64,000 bases of DNA from Trichomonas vaginalis G3 (taxonomy: Eukaryota; Parabasalia; Trichomonadida; Trichomonadidae), in the NCBI RefSeq assembly GCF_026262505.1, contig NC_067204.1, forward strand, positions 5,985,797-6,049,796. The letters run 5' to 3'. A program made the translations under genes and the position numbers. Numbering within the stretch: position 1 is the first letter of the stretch; each line of letters opens with the position of its first letter. The notes under the pieces are model-generated. The model worked only from the letters and a program-made list of their open reading frames with translations. It was not told the DNA's origin and did not search any database. Below, one piece after another: positions 30,657 to 38,213 of the stretch.

Positions 30657-31182
30657 AATAAATTAAATCATGAACTTTGCCATGGTCTCTGTCCCTAGTA
30701 GTTTTCATTAAGTTCTGGAAATAATGAAAGTCATAAACTTTGCCATGGTCTCTGTCCCTAGTAGTTTTCATTATCTCACAGAGTTAATGAAAGTCATACT
30801 TTCTATCAGATGAAGCATGCAGATGAACATAATGAAGTTAGTGAGTTTGCCAAGTTATGAATAAAATATTGGCATATTAGATGAGATAGCTGATGAAACA
30901 GATGAAGATAAATTAAATCTTGGACTTTGCCACACTCTGTCCCTAGTTCCTCAAAAATCCTTGACAACATTGCTTAGAAATTTTGGTTCAAAACCTCATC
31001 TGATTTTAATCTGTTATGCTACCTGTTAAGTTTCGTGAGATTATAAATGTCATGGAGTTATATAAAAAGGAGGGACAGCTAGGGACACTGGAAGTACTTG
31101 TAAGGCTATCTGTTAAGATTGCATGAAATACTAAAAAGTCATGAAATCCATTATCGCTGTGCTAGCTTCACCTTAGAGTAAA
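30657..31182. other. Non-coding stretch with a 40-bp direct repeat
   Basis: ACTTTGCCATGGTCTCTGTC and CCTAGTAGTTTTCATTA occur together twice (about 30667-30708 and 30737-30773), with a shorter third version near 30916-30950. The rest (30950-31182) is unique sequence with no gene, terminator or RNA that I can support. Confidence 0.6.
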
Positions 31183-31419
31183 ATGACAAATAAAATCACT
31201 GAAGCAATGAAACAAAAGTTTTTGGTAGAATACATTAAATCAGGAACTATTCCAGAAGGTTTTTACATTCATACTATGAAGGATGGTAGAGTTCAGTTTA
31301 GAAAGATAAAGCAACCATTAGATAGAGAAGGTATATTAAGGAAGATTAAACTTCATGAGGACAACATTGCTGAACTTAGGAAGAAGCTAGAAGAGTTGGA
31401 GAAAGGAAGAGAGTTATAA
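31183..31419 (+). CDS. Small coiled-coil protein, 78 aa
   Basis: Open from ATG to stop. The first half (F-L-V-E-Y-I-K-S-G-T-I-P-E-G-F-Y-I-H-T-M-K-D-G-R-V-Q-F-R-K-I) looks like a short beta or mixed segment around a turn. The second half (I-K-L-H-E-D-N-I-A-E-L-R-K-K-L-E-E-L-E-K) is a classic heptad coiled coil that should dimerise. The family is unknown. It precedes the palindrome and the free HNH C-terminal domain gene, and the pair is kept together in both duplicated copies, so the two products may act together. Confidence 0.55.
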   Translation: MTNKITEAMKQKFLVEYIKSGTIPEGFYIHTMKDGRVQFRKIKQPLDREGILRKIKLHEDNIAELRKKLEELEKGREL

Positions 31420-31435
31420 AGCAATGAATTCAACA

Positions 31436-31483
31436 GGGTGAAAAAACAGGTGAAAAAAGAGGTGAGATCTCACCACTTCACCT
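31436..31483. repeat. GGTGA palindrome module (copy 5)
   Basis: Identical in layout to 13178-13225: two GGTGAAAAAA half-sites, AGGTGAGATCTCACC, then TTCACCT and AAAATATATTTTTG. Confidence 0.88.
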
Positions 31484-31583
31484 AAAATATATTTTTGTGC
31501 TATGTTTTCATACGTGTGAGGGTGGTGATATCATTAATTTTAAGTTTATTTTTTATTTTATTTTTTATTTTAATTTTATATAA

Positions 31584-31910
31584 ATGACGAAAACTATTGA
31601 GATAACAAACTACAACGGTCATGAGTTCAAGAATTTGTTCTTCGTTCCTCGTGAAAATACATTCTATCAGATACGAGGGAGAAAGGGTAAAGTTAGTTTG
31701 AGCGTTTACGACAACAAACATAATGGGAGATATATAAAAGCAATAGATACAAACGGTAAGCGTGTTTCATTAGCTTTGTCAAAACTTACATACATTTATT
31801 TTGACAGTGATTTTGACTCTGACGATTGGAGTGACAGCAGCGATACTGAAGAATATGAACTATTGTGTGAAGCACAGCAATGGGAAGCGCTGCAATACTT
31901 TTGTAAATGA
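31584..31910 (+). CDS. Free-standing HNH C-terminal domain protein (copy 2)
   Basis: 108 residues, paralogue of 13326-13646 with the first ~45 residues unchanged. It keeps the E-I-T-N-Y-N-G-H-E-F opening, V-P-R-E-N-T-F-Y and D-T-N-G-K-R-V-S-L-A-L-S-K-L. The acidic tail differs (D-S-D-D-W-S-D-S-S-D-T-E-E-Y-E versus Y-E-E-E-S-E-S-E-E-Y-E) but keeps its charge, which suggests the tail matters. The end L-L-C-E-A-Q-Q-W-E is shared. It follows the palindrome and a long AT-rich promoter stretch (ATTTTTTATTTTAATTTTATATAA before the ATG). It looks whole; the function is unknown. Confidence 0.6.
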   Translation: MTKTIEITNYNGHEFKNLFFVPRENTFYQIRGRKGKVSLSVYDNKHNGRYIKAIDTNGKRVSLALSKLTYIYFDSDFDSDDWSDSSDTEEYELLCEAQQWEALQYFCK

Positions 31911-32011
31911 GAACATTAGTGGGAACGTTAGTGTGAACGTTTATTTTTTCATTAGTGAAGTTGTTTGTGTTGTAAAATATACGTTAGTGGTTTTGTAAAC
32001 TGTCAAACCGT

Positions 32012-32054
32012 TATCTTGGGTAAGGTGGAACGCAGTGTCGCCGTACCCAAGATA
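32012..32054. repeat. Strong hairpin, compensated version
   Basis: Arms TATCTTGGGTAAGG and CCGTACCCAAGATA pair at 13 of 14 positions. Compared with 13773-13818, AA has become TT on the left arm and TT has become AA on the right arm; the single A-G mismatch is kept at the same stem position. Confidence 0.85.
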
Positions 32055-32094
32055 GGTATACTAACTGTCCGAAAAAAACAGTTCATTTTTCATA

Positions 32095-33285
32095 ATGGAA
32101 GGAAGAAAAAATGTCGCAAACAATTCGTCGACTACCTCTGCAGTTAAAGTTCCTACAACTTATGTCTCACCATTCTCAAAACCCTTACGACCTCCTATAA
32201 TACCAAAGCAACTTCCTCATACAATTGCAAACAAATTGTTGGACAATATGCATTTGCACAAAGAAACAGCTCAGCCAACAGGTCAGGCAACAACAACTAT
32301 CGGAACAGAAGCATTTTCAGAAGAAGTTCATACCAATCAGACTCCAATCGAACATAAAGAAACACAACCACCCGAAAATACAGAAACACATCCAATCGAA
32401 CATACAGAAACACATTCTGCAATGACCACTAGGTCGCAAACACGATATCTCGCCTTTAGCAAACAATTTAAGTCTCAAATTCAAGACACACAAGATAGCG
32501 ACACTCCTCTTTCAGAGAAAGTTCGTAGAAAATACGCAAAGAAAAGGTTAGAATTGTTAGATAAGTTAAATGAACAGTGGGGTTCAGAAGACAATCGAGA
32601 TTATAACGAGATGTTTCAAGCTGTCATGGATGCCATTCAGCCTCTTGAAAACGAAATCAAAGACCCTGACGTACTTGTTGACATGTTTGCTTCATATTTA
32701 CCCGTTACTGCCAATCTCATAGCGTTGCAAGCTATTGACCAGTTCATTCACTTGTTTCCAAAGAACTTGCAGAAGCATTTACAAGAAGTTAAAATTGCTG
32801 AATTTGTCCGTTTATATCCAAATTCATACAATTATTTGGAAGAATTGAATGAACATGGTGAAAGGTCATTCTATTTATATTTCTACACAAAAGACAACCA
32901 GTCAAAACGACTATACTGCATTGAACCTATGCCTCAATTCTTAGACAATTTCCACGTTATAACAACTGTTGCTTTAGATATTCCTGCCAGAGTTCCATAT
33001 GGAGGAACAGTAACTATCTCAAGCTTTCCCAAGGGCTATAAAGGAAAGCCTCTCACAATTGCAAAATTCACACACAGCAGTTGCCAATTTGTTCAAGATG
33101 TCGAGTTCCATTTCCTCAACAATACGACTTTCATCATAGAGACTCCTCAAGAAGGTATATACAAAGTTTTCATCGCAGGATTTGTTGCTCCCAATGGCGA
33201 AGAAGAAGTCGAAGAAATCCTCACCTCAGAGAGCGAAGAAGAAGAAAATTTCCAAGACATTCAAGATTCAGAATATACCGAATAA
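32095..33285 (+). CDS. Unknown element protein, 396 aa
   Basis: Not recognised. Residues 1-130 are disordered, rich in T, P, E, H and Q, with a short E-H-T-E-T-H repeat around 95-108. Residues ~150-270 are helical (K-V-R-R-K-Y-A-K-K-R-L-E-L-L-D-K-L). The C-terminal part (~270-370) looks like a beta domain (V-P-Y-G-G-T-V-T-I-S-S-F-P-K-G-Y, then F-I-I-E-T-P-Q-E-G-I-Y-K-V-F-I-A-G-F), followed by an E/S-rich acidic tail. No membrane segment or enzyme motif is seen. It lies at the right end of element 2 behind the hairpin, and its ATG at 32095 is the first in frame. A virion surface or adaptor protein is possible but not shown. Confidence 0.5.
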   Translation: MEGRKNVANNSSTTSAVKVPTTYVSPFSKPLRPPIIPKQLPHTIANKLLDNMHLHKETAQPTGQATTTIGTEAFSEEVHTNQTPIEHKETQPPENTETHPIEHTETHSAMTTRSQTRYLAFSKQFKSQIQDTQDSDTPLSEKVRRKYAKKRLELLDKLNEQWGSEDNRDYNEMFQAVMDAIQPLENEIKDPDVLVDMFASYLPVTANLIALQAIDQFIHLFPKNLQKHLQEVKIAEFVRLYPNSYNYLEELNEHGERSFYLYFYTKDNQSKRLYCIEPMPQFLDNFHVITTVALDIPARVPYGGTVTISSFPKGYKGKPLTIAKFTHSSCQFVQDVEFHFLNNTTFIIETPQEGIYKVFIAGFVAPNGEEEVEEILTSESEEEENFQDIQDSEYTE

Positions 33286-33376
33286 AAAAAACAATTTAAG
33301 ACTAAAAATTTAATTTTATTATAATATTTTTATTTTTTTCATCTGGTCTTTGTATCATTCCTCCTCTAGTTTCTCC

Positions 33377-33411
33377 GGGGCTAGAGGGCGCAACGCGCCT
33401 GGAAGCCCCAC
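33377..33411. repeat. GC-rich hairpin near the right end of element 2
   Basis: Outer arms GGGGCT/AGCCCC enclose AGGGCGCAACGCGCCTGG, whose inner arms GGCGC/GCGCC pair as well. It stands out in AT-rich surroundings. The CGCAACG loop resembles that of the hairpin at 4630-4642 (GCCGCAACGCGGC) inside the repeat-protein gene. Confidence 0.7.
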
Positions 33412-33972
33412 TCACCTGACCTCGTACATACTAGATTTAAAGAATTCAGAACATTTACCATAATCTCCTAAATGTTTTCTTATCCCTAACGTGTGCCAGT
33501 TATTATATGAAACTGAATAAACTTTATCTTTATCTTTACACCTTTCATCACTTCCAATATATTTATATCTCAGTTTTGATTTAGCATTTTCATATTCATT
33601 AGCGTTTAATAATTCACAGTCTTCCTTTTTAAATTGATGTTTAAGATATTCAGGATTTAATACTCTACGTTTATATGCTCCTAACTTAGTTCTAAAGGTT
33701 TTTCTACAAAATTTAGGAATTCCATCCTCTTTAATGTCATCAATGATTTCCATTTCATTATTTTCAATTTCTTCTTCTCGTTTATGAGGTCTTTGATTAT
33801 GACTCCATTGATTCCATGAAATTAAATATTCTTTATCATTATATTTATACCTCATTAGCTTATTTTGGCTTTCATATTCATTTAATAATTCACAATCTTC
33901 ATTTTTAAATTGAAGTTTAACCCATTCAGGATTTAAACAATGTTTAATTAATCGCGGAATATCTGACATCAT
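33412..33972 (-). CDS. Tandem DUF723-like repeat protein
   Basis: 186 residues with two copies of a ~50-residue repeat (about 12-55 and 108-160): L-N-P-E-(W/Y)-x-K-x-Q-F-K-x-E-D-C-E-L-L-N, then K-L-(M/R)-Y-K-Y, then a W or Y pair with S-W-N-Q-W or S-Y-N-N-W. This pattern resembles the small repeats found beside homing nucleases and in giant-virus proteins, probably DNA-binding. The first residues (M-M-S-D-I-P-x-L-I-K) and ~40 bp of promoter match a gene stub at 52404 in element 3, so the gene belongs to that lineage rather than element 2. The start is the first of two consecutive ATGs. It looks whole. Confidence 0.55.
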   Translation of the reverse strand: MMSDIPRLIKHCLNPEWVKLQFKNEDCELLNEYESQNKLMRYKYNDKEYLISWNQWSHNQRPHKREEEIENNEMEIIDDIKEDGIPKFCRKTFRTKLGAYKRRVLNPEYLKHQFKKEDCELLNANEYENAKSKLRYKYIGSDERCKDKDKVYSVSYNNWHTLGIRKHLGDYGKCSEFFKSSMYEVR

Positions 33973-35255
33973 CTATATATAGCTTCTTTTATAAAAGATA
34001 AAAAAATAAATTATTTTAAAATTAATGTTAATTTTTTAATGATTTATAAATAAATATATTTTAATGCATCGTCTATATATAGATGTAACAAAAAAAGTCA
34101 CTAAACCCGTCCGCATATACTACTGCTGAAATCAGCTTTTTCAATTTTTCATCAGTGAAAATGTTTGATACCTCATACCTATTAAAATAGCCTAATTTCA
34201 GTCACATCCCTCTTGTATTCGTTGAGATAAGGAGATTTGAAATTATGCAATTTCGACGCCATTACCCTCTCCATTTGCCACAAAAATGTAAGGGATATAT
34301 AACACTGTTGTATAAATTAATATTTTATTGTTATTTTTTAAAAATAATACTTCAATCATGCTAAAATTGAATTTTTTTGATGCAAAAAATAACCTTAAAC
34401 GGTAATTCCTGGAAATAGAGGGTATTTGATAAAAACTCATTCTATAGTTGATGTAATGCCATGATTGTTGTTGAAAATATTATTTCTATAACAAAATTCT
34501 TTATTTAAGATGATAAAATAATAAAGTTTTTATTTCAACAACAACAAGTAAATAGATGAATGGAAACGTACTGCATTCGCATAAATGTAGTAACTATCGC
34601 CTAGATTTGAGTTATGACTATTCCAATCAATATGTATAAAAATGAAATCAGAAATTTCAAACGATTATATGTGGTACTGTGCACTAATTATAGAGATAAT
34701 CGTAATTTATAAGTAATTTATATATAAAAGCCGACTTTTTTTTTTCTTATTGCAATAATTTTCTCAAATTTTAGTAACTTTTTCTATATTCAAGTTATTT
34801 GAATATGTATCATAAGGGACGTAAGAACTCAAAATTACGAGGAATTCTGTCGTTGCATTTTCGAGATGCAAAATTTCGTTTTTTAATATGGGGCTTTGGC
34901 AGGTGCAATCTTAATGTCATCTCTATGTAGGAGTACTGTTGCAATATAATTAAAATTAACGAAGTTGATTTTAAATTGCATAATGCTGGAGAATAACTGA
35001 CAATACAACTAAGTATACTATATAGGATAGTTGCTAATTGGAGTAATAAATTAGGCTCCACCAATCGTTTCTTTCATCGCTGCCATAACGAGCAGAAAAG
35101 AAGCGAACAGTAACTCTAGGAAAAAAGAAGAAGGGTGTCACTTTTTATGGGACTACCTTTATTAAAATTAGACTGCATAATGAAAGATTTAACATAAAAT
35201 AATCTATTTTAATTTCATTTTTGCTAAATATAAGTTTGATACCTTGAAAATGAAT
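33973..35255. other. Intergenic, AT-rich
   Basis: From 33973 to about 34090 the sequence contains CATCATCTATATATAG and CATCGTCTATATATAGATG, an imperfect duplicate about 100 bp apart, which belongs to the promoter side of the gene on the left. From 34100 to 35255 I see no coding signal with a believable start, no RNA gene and no repeat of note. Confidence 0.5.
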
Positions 35256-35266
35256 TCATTTCTTTC
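35256..35266 (+). promoter_or_regulatory. Trichomonad initiator before the M18 gene
   Basis: TCATTTCTTTC fits the known T. vaginalis initiator (TCA-Y-T-W-Y-TC). The A at 35258 would be the transcription start, 25 nt before the ATG at 35283. Confidence 0.7.
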
Positions 35267-35282
35267 AAAAAAGTGACAGTTT

Positions 35283-36611
35283 ATGAGTGAAACAATTCCA
35301 GAAACAACAGAAACAAACCAGCCTACAAATCAAGCTCAAAACAAAGCACCTGCTAAAGGAATAGAAGATCCTACCATCAATGAAAAAGCAAATCAATTTA
35401 TGAACTTTGTTTACGACTCTCCGACATCACTTCATTGCAGAGAAAATATTATTAACATTCTTAAGAAAAGCGGCTACACAGAACTTGAAGAAACTTCTTC
35501 ATGGGGAGAAATTCCAAATAAATTCTACGTCAAAAGAGGTTTTGGCAATTTAATAGCTGTCGACAAGAATGATTTATCCAAAGCAACAATCGTTCTCGCT
35601 AAATCAGATTATCCTTGCTTTAAAGTTTCCCAAAATTCTTATCGTCAAAGCGCTTTGTGTGAGCAATTACGCACAGATCCAGTTGGAAATGGCCTCTGGT
35701 TCTCATGGACAGATAGAGATTTAAGAATTGCTGGCCAAGCTCAAATTAAAGATGAAGAAGGAAAATTATTAACAAAGAATTTCAAGTCTGATGTTCCTGT
35801 AGCTGTTATACCATCATTGGCTATCCATTTAGCATCAGGAAGTGGCGTTAAACCAGTATTTAAATTAAATCAACATTTCTTCCCGATTGTAGCTCTTTCT
35901 AAGGGCAAATCAAGGAAGAACACAGAACAATCTCCAGTTCTCATGGCATTTATCGCACAATTATGCAATACAAACCCCGAAAATATTCAATCATTCGATG
36001 TTTACCTTTCAGATTACGAAAGACCAGAAAAAGTCGGCATAGAAGAGGAGTTTGTTGTTGGACAAGGCATTGTCGGTCCAGGAACAGCATATTCTGCATT
36101 CCAAGGCTTCATTTCTTCCGAATCTCCTTCAAAAGGTATGAAAGTATTCACTTTACTCGAGGAATCCTCATTTAAGTCAGATTTCCTTTCATCCACCCTC
36201 AAGAGAATTGGTGTTCCCCCCTCTTTTTATCAAATTTCTTTTCTTGTCACTGTTTCTGGCCTTCCTGGTGTTCATCCGAACTTTTCGAAGGACACAGATG
36301 GTTCGAACACGATCGGTCTTGGCAAGGGAATCATGTACAACTGGAGCGGAGACATGAATACTGCATCTATCGTATCTGGCATCGCTAAACTCCTTAATAT
36401 TGCTTCTAAGGCAGATAAGATTATTAATAAGAACATATCTACTTCCAAGAATGACTCTTTGGCCGTTGATTTGACTGCAAAAGTCGGAATTCCTTCTGTT
36501 GAGATTTCTCTTCCTGTTCTTGGCGTTGGATCAATTAGAGAAATGATCCATAAGAATGACATCCCAACATTGATTGATTTCGTTAGATGCATCTATCACT
36601 TTAATGTGTAA
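35283..36611 (+). CDS. M18 aspartyl aminopeptidase homologue, probably inactive
   Basis: Host gene, 442 residues, close to the usual M18 length. Fold markers are kept: F-V-Y-D-S-P-T-S-L-H (41-51), W-G-E-I-P-N-K-F-Y-V-K-R (74-85), G-N-G-L-W-F-S-W-T-D-R-D-L (135-147), I-H-L (181-183), V-H-P-N (330-333) and S-I-R-E-M (417-421). The metal-site residues of M18 enzymes are changed: His of the H-T-D-S-P motif is Lys107, the bridging Asp of D-N-L-H-S is Val264, the Asp of D-M-A-H-A-V-H-P-N is Ser325, and the His of M-H-S-I-R-E-M is Gly416. The Glu pair is shifted (E293-E294). T. vaginalis carries many M18-like genes; this one most likely binds rather than cuts peptides. Confidence 0.85.
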   Translation: MSETIPETTETNQPTNQAQNKAPAKGIEDPTINEKANQFMNFVYDSPTSLHCRENIINILKKSGYTELEETSSWGEIPNKFYVKRGFGNLIAVDKNDLSKATIVLAKSDYPCFKVSQNSYRQSALCEQLRTDPVGNGLWFSWTDRDLRIAGQAQIKDEEGKLLTKNFKSDVPVAVIPSLAIHLASGSGVKPVFKLNQHFFPIVALSKGKSRKNTEQSPVLMAFIAQLCNTNPENIQSFDVYLSDYERPEKVGIEEEFVVGQGIVGPGTAYSAFQGFISSESPSKGMKVFTLLEESSFKSDFLSSTLKRIGVPPSFYQISFLVTVSGLPGVHPNFSKDTDGSNTIGLGKGIMYNWSGDMNTASIVSGIAKLLNIASKADKIINKNISTSKNDSLAVDLTAKVGIPSVEISLPVLGVGSIREMIHKNDIPTLIDFVRCIYHFNV

Positions 36612-37109
36612 AATTAAATTATTATTTTTATTACATTTAATTTTATAGTTTTTTATATCACAGTAATATCACACTACTATTTAATTAATCTTTAATTATG
36701 CATTAATACATGTGATACCAAATTCAAAAAATTATTATTTTAAATCCTTTTCAAATGAGACTAGTCCTAGTTGAAACGATCCAAACTTATTGTCATATAA
36801 GTAATGTGATGGAACTTTTCTCTATAATATAAATTTATTTCCCGAAACTTGATGCAAAAATTGTTAAATAATGCATTTATATATTATTCTTAATAATCCA
36901 AAAGTATGATACCAGTACACATAACAAACACATACACAGATGCCATCTTTTAATTTAATTCCAAGATTTCAAATTCAGTTTTTGTGGTTTTGCGAACCAT
37001 TTTCTATTTATTTTCAAAGTACATGCGATATATATTTAAATTCGATAACAATAATAATGATTATAATTACATTATTTAGAAATGTGACAAATATACGTTA
37101 GAAACAAAA
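36612..37109. other. Intergenic, nothing recognised
   Basis: AT-rich spacer between two plus-strand host genes. The words ATGTGATACCA and GTATGATACCAG occur about 190 bp apart; otherwise nothing stands out. Confidence 0.5.
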
Positions 37110-37307
37110 ATGACTGAGAACCTTCCTCCTGAAGTCGTTAAAATCCAAGAGAGAGTATATCCAACTCTCTTGAAGGGACTCACAATTGTTTGCAAGAACA
37201 AACCAGAAGATCCAATCCGCGAACTTGCAAAATGGCTTATTGAAAATAACCCATACCGCCCAAGAAACAGCGCTCCACCAACAAGACCCATGACTGCGAC
37301 AGAGTAA
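37110..37307 (+). CDS. Dpy-30 motif protein
   Basis: 65 residues, nearly all Dpy-30/RIIa-like dimerisation motif: Y-P-T-L-L-K-G-L-T-I-V-C (17-28), then K-P-E-D-P-I-R-E-L-A-K-W-L-I-E-N-N-P (31-48). This motif forms an X-type four-helix bundle that docks amphipathic helices. Family members act in flagellar radial spokes and in histone methyltransferase complexes. In a flagellate with a B9D1 gene only ~1 kb away, either role is possible. A short T/P-rich tail follows. The ATG at 37110 is the only sensible start. It is complete and confidently assigned to the motif, but the complex is unknown. Confidence 0.85.
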   Translation: MTENLPPEVVKIQERVYPTLLKGLTIVCKNKPEDPIRELAKWLIENNPYRPRNSAPPTRPMTATE

Positions 37308-37558
37308 ATCAATATATGGCATGTATTTATTTTAAATTATATCGTATTGGTTAAATATAAAATCTTTTACTAAAAATCTTGTTATAACTAATCTATAAAA
37401 ACAATTTTACTTCAGATAAATTATCCTATATCCATAACATCAAATAATTTGCCTAAGCTTTGATATTGAAAATTTTCTGAAATCTTTATAAAAATAGCAA
37501 GCTTCTATAAGGTATTGTAAAATACCCGGAAATATAAATATTCTATATTGAAAATTCT

Positions 37559-37566
37559 TCATTTTT
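37559..37566 (+). promoter_or_regulatory. Trichomonad initiator before the SNRNP27-like gene
   Basis: TCATTTTT with the A at 37561, 11 nt before the ATG at 37572. This matches the very short 5' leaders known in Trichomonas. Confidence 0.65.
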
Positions 37567-37571
37567 ACTGA

Positions 37572-37901
37572 ATGGGTGCTGGAAAAGAATCACATGGACA
37601 TAATTCATATAAAACAAAACGTCATGATAAAGAAGACGATATTGATCGTCACAAACGTCCAAGACATACAGAAAAAACAGAACCAAACGAGATAACAGAT
37701 GAAGAAATTTTAGCAATGGGACTTCCACTGAGCTTTGAATCATCAAAAGGTAAACAGGTTCAAAAAAATCCAGTCGAAGCTCATAGAATTGGACAAATTA
37801 GGAAGTACAATCGTGTTCTTGCTAGAAAATTATCTCAAGCTATGCTTGATAGACTTAAAATGGAGAGGTTACAAAATAAACTTGCCGATAATGGCGAGTA
37901 A
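37572..37901 (+). CDS. SNRNP27/SNUT3-like tri-snRNP protein
   Basis: 109 residues. The N-terminal ~40 are rich in H, K, R, D and E, as in the RS/RD-like tails of splicing factors. The core E-I-L-A-M-G-L-P-L-S-F-E-S-S-K-G-K-Q-V (about 46-64) followed by I-R-K-Y-N-R-V-L-A-R-K resembles the C-terminal motif of the U4/U6.U5 27-kDa protein (M-G-F-x-S-F-D-S-T-K-G-K-x-V ... R-K-Y-R-Q-Y-M-N-R-K). The typical final G-G-F-N-R-P-L-D is absent and replaced by a helical K/L/R-rich end. T. vaginalis has a small number of introns and needs a spliceosome. The assignment is moderate; it could be another small nuclear protein with a similar motif. Confidence 0.5.
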   Translation: MGAGKESHGHNSYKTKRHDKEDDIDRHKRPRHTEKTEPNEITDEEILAMGLPLSFESSKGKQVQKNPVEAHRIGQIRKYNRVLARKLSQAMLDRLKMERLQNKLADNGE

Positions 37902-38213
37902 TGTGATAATATTAATTATATCATTCCTTTAAATTAAGAATAATTCTTTTTCTTCAAAATGATCGAAGTAATAACATGATAGCTATCGTCCAATTTATAA
38001 ATCCAAAATTACAATCAGACTTATCCATTCAGGATAGATAAATCAGTAGAATTTAAAGAATAAAAAATTGTTTTTTGACTTATCACTAGATTAAAAGATG
38101 TGATTTGAATCAAACATTAATACAGTTTATAGAAATAAAAATAACACTAGTAATATAAATGAATATAATCAGTAAATAACAAAAACATCATCGTACAATA
38201 TAATAAATAGCAA
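37902..38213. other. Intergenic between convergent genes
   Basis: 312 bp, AT-rich, no feature recognised. The two neighbouring genes point towards each other, so only 3' ends and polyadenylation signals are expected here. Confidence 0.5.

Larger units (their letters stand above)
31174..32069 (+). repeat. Segmental duplication, copy 2 (partner 12915-13831)
   Basis: Contains the coiled-coil ORF, palindrome, free HNH C-terminal domain and hairpin in the same order as 12915-13831. It is the better preserved copy at its left end. An expanded GTTAGTG/GAACGTTAGTG stretch at 31910-31950 is absent from copy 1. Confidence 0.85.
16793..33410. mobile_element. Virus-like element 2 (Maverick-related, satellite plus primase-helicase)
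   Basis: Starts with the inverted 25-bp edge motif (16793-16817), then roughly 10 kb of satellite with a palindrome and an inserted hairpin element, then HNH endonuclease (minus), a primase/SF3-helicase region, tandem repeats, a duplicated segment from element 1, and a 396-residue unknown protein. No capsid or polymerase B gene is visible, so it is partial or defective. It shares the GGTGA palindrome, iterons and gene families with element 1. The right limit near the GC-rich hairpin at 33377-33411 is uncertain. Calling it one element is inference. Confidence 0.55.

Noticed and set aside
34810-35064. Minus-strand open frame of 84 codons in the spacer before the M18 gene
   Set aside because: No domain, no initiator, composition like the surrounding AT-rich DNA; chance frame.
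36014-36592. Overlapping frames on both strands inside the M18 gene
   Set aside because: Shadows of a clearly coding frame with conserved fold motifs.
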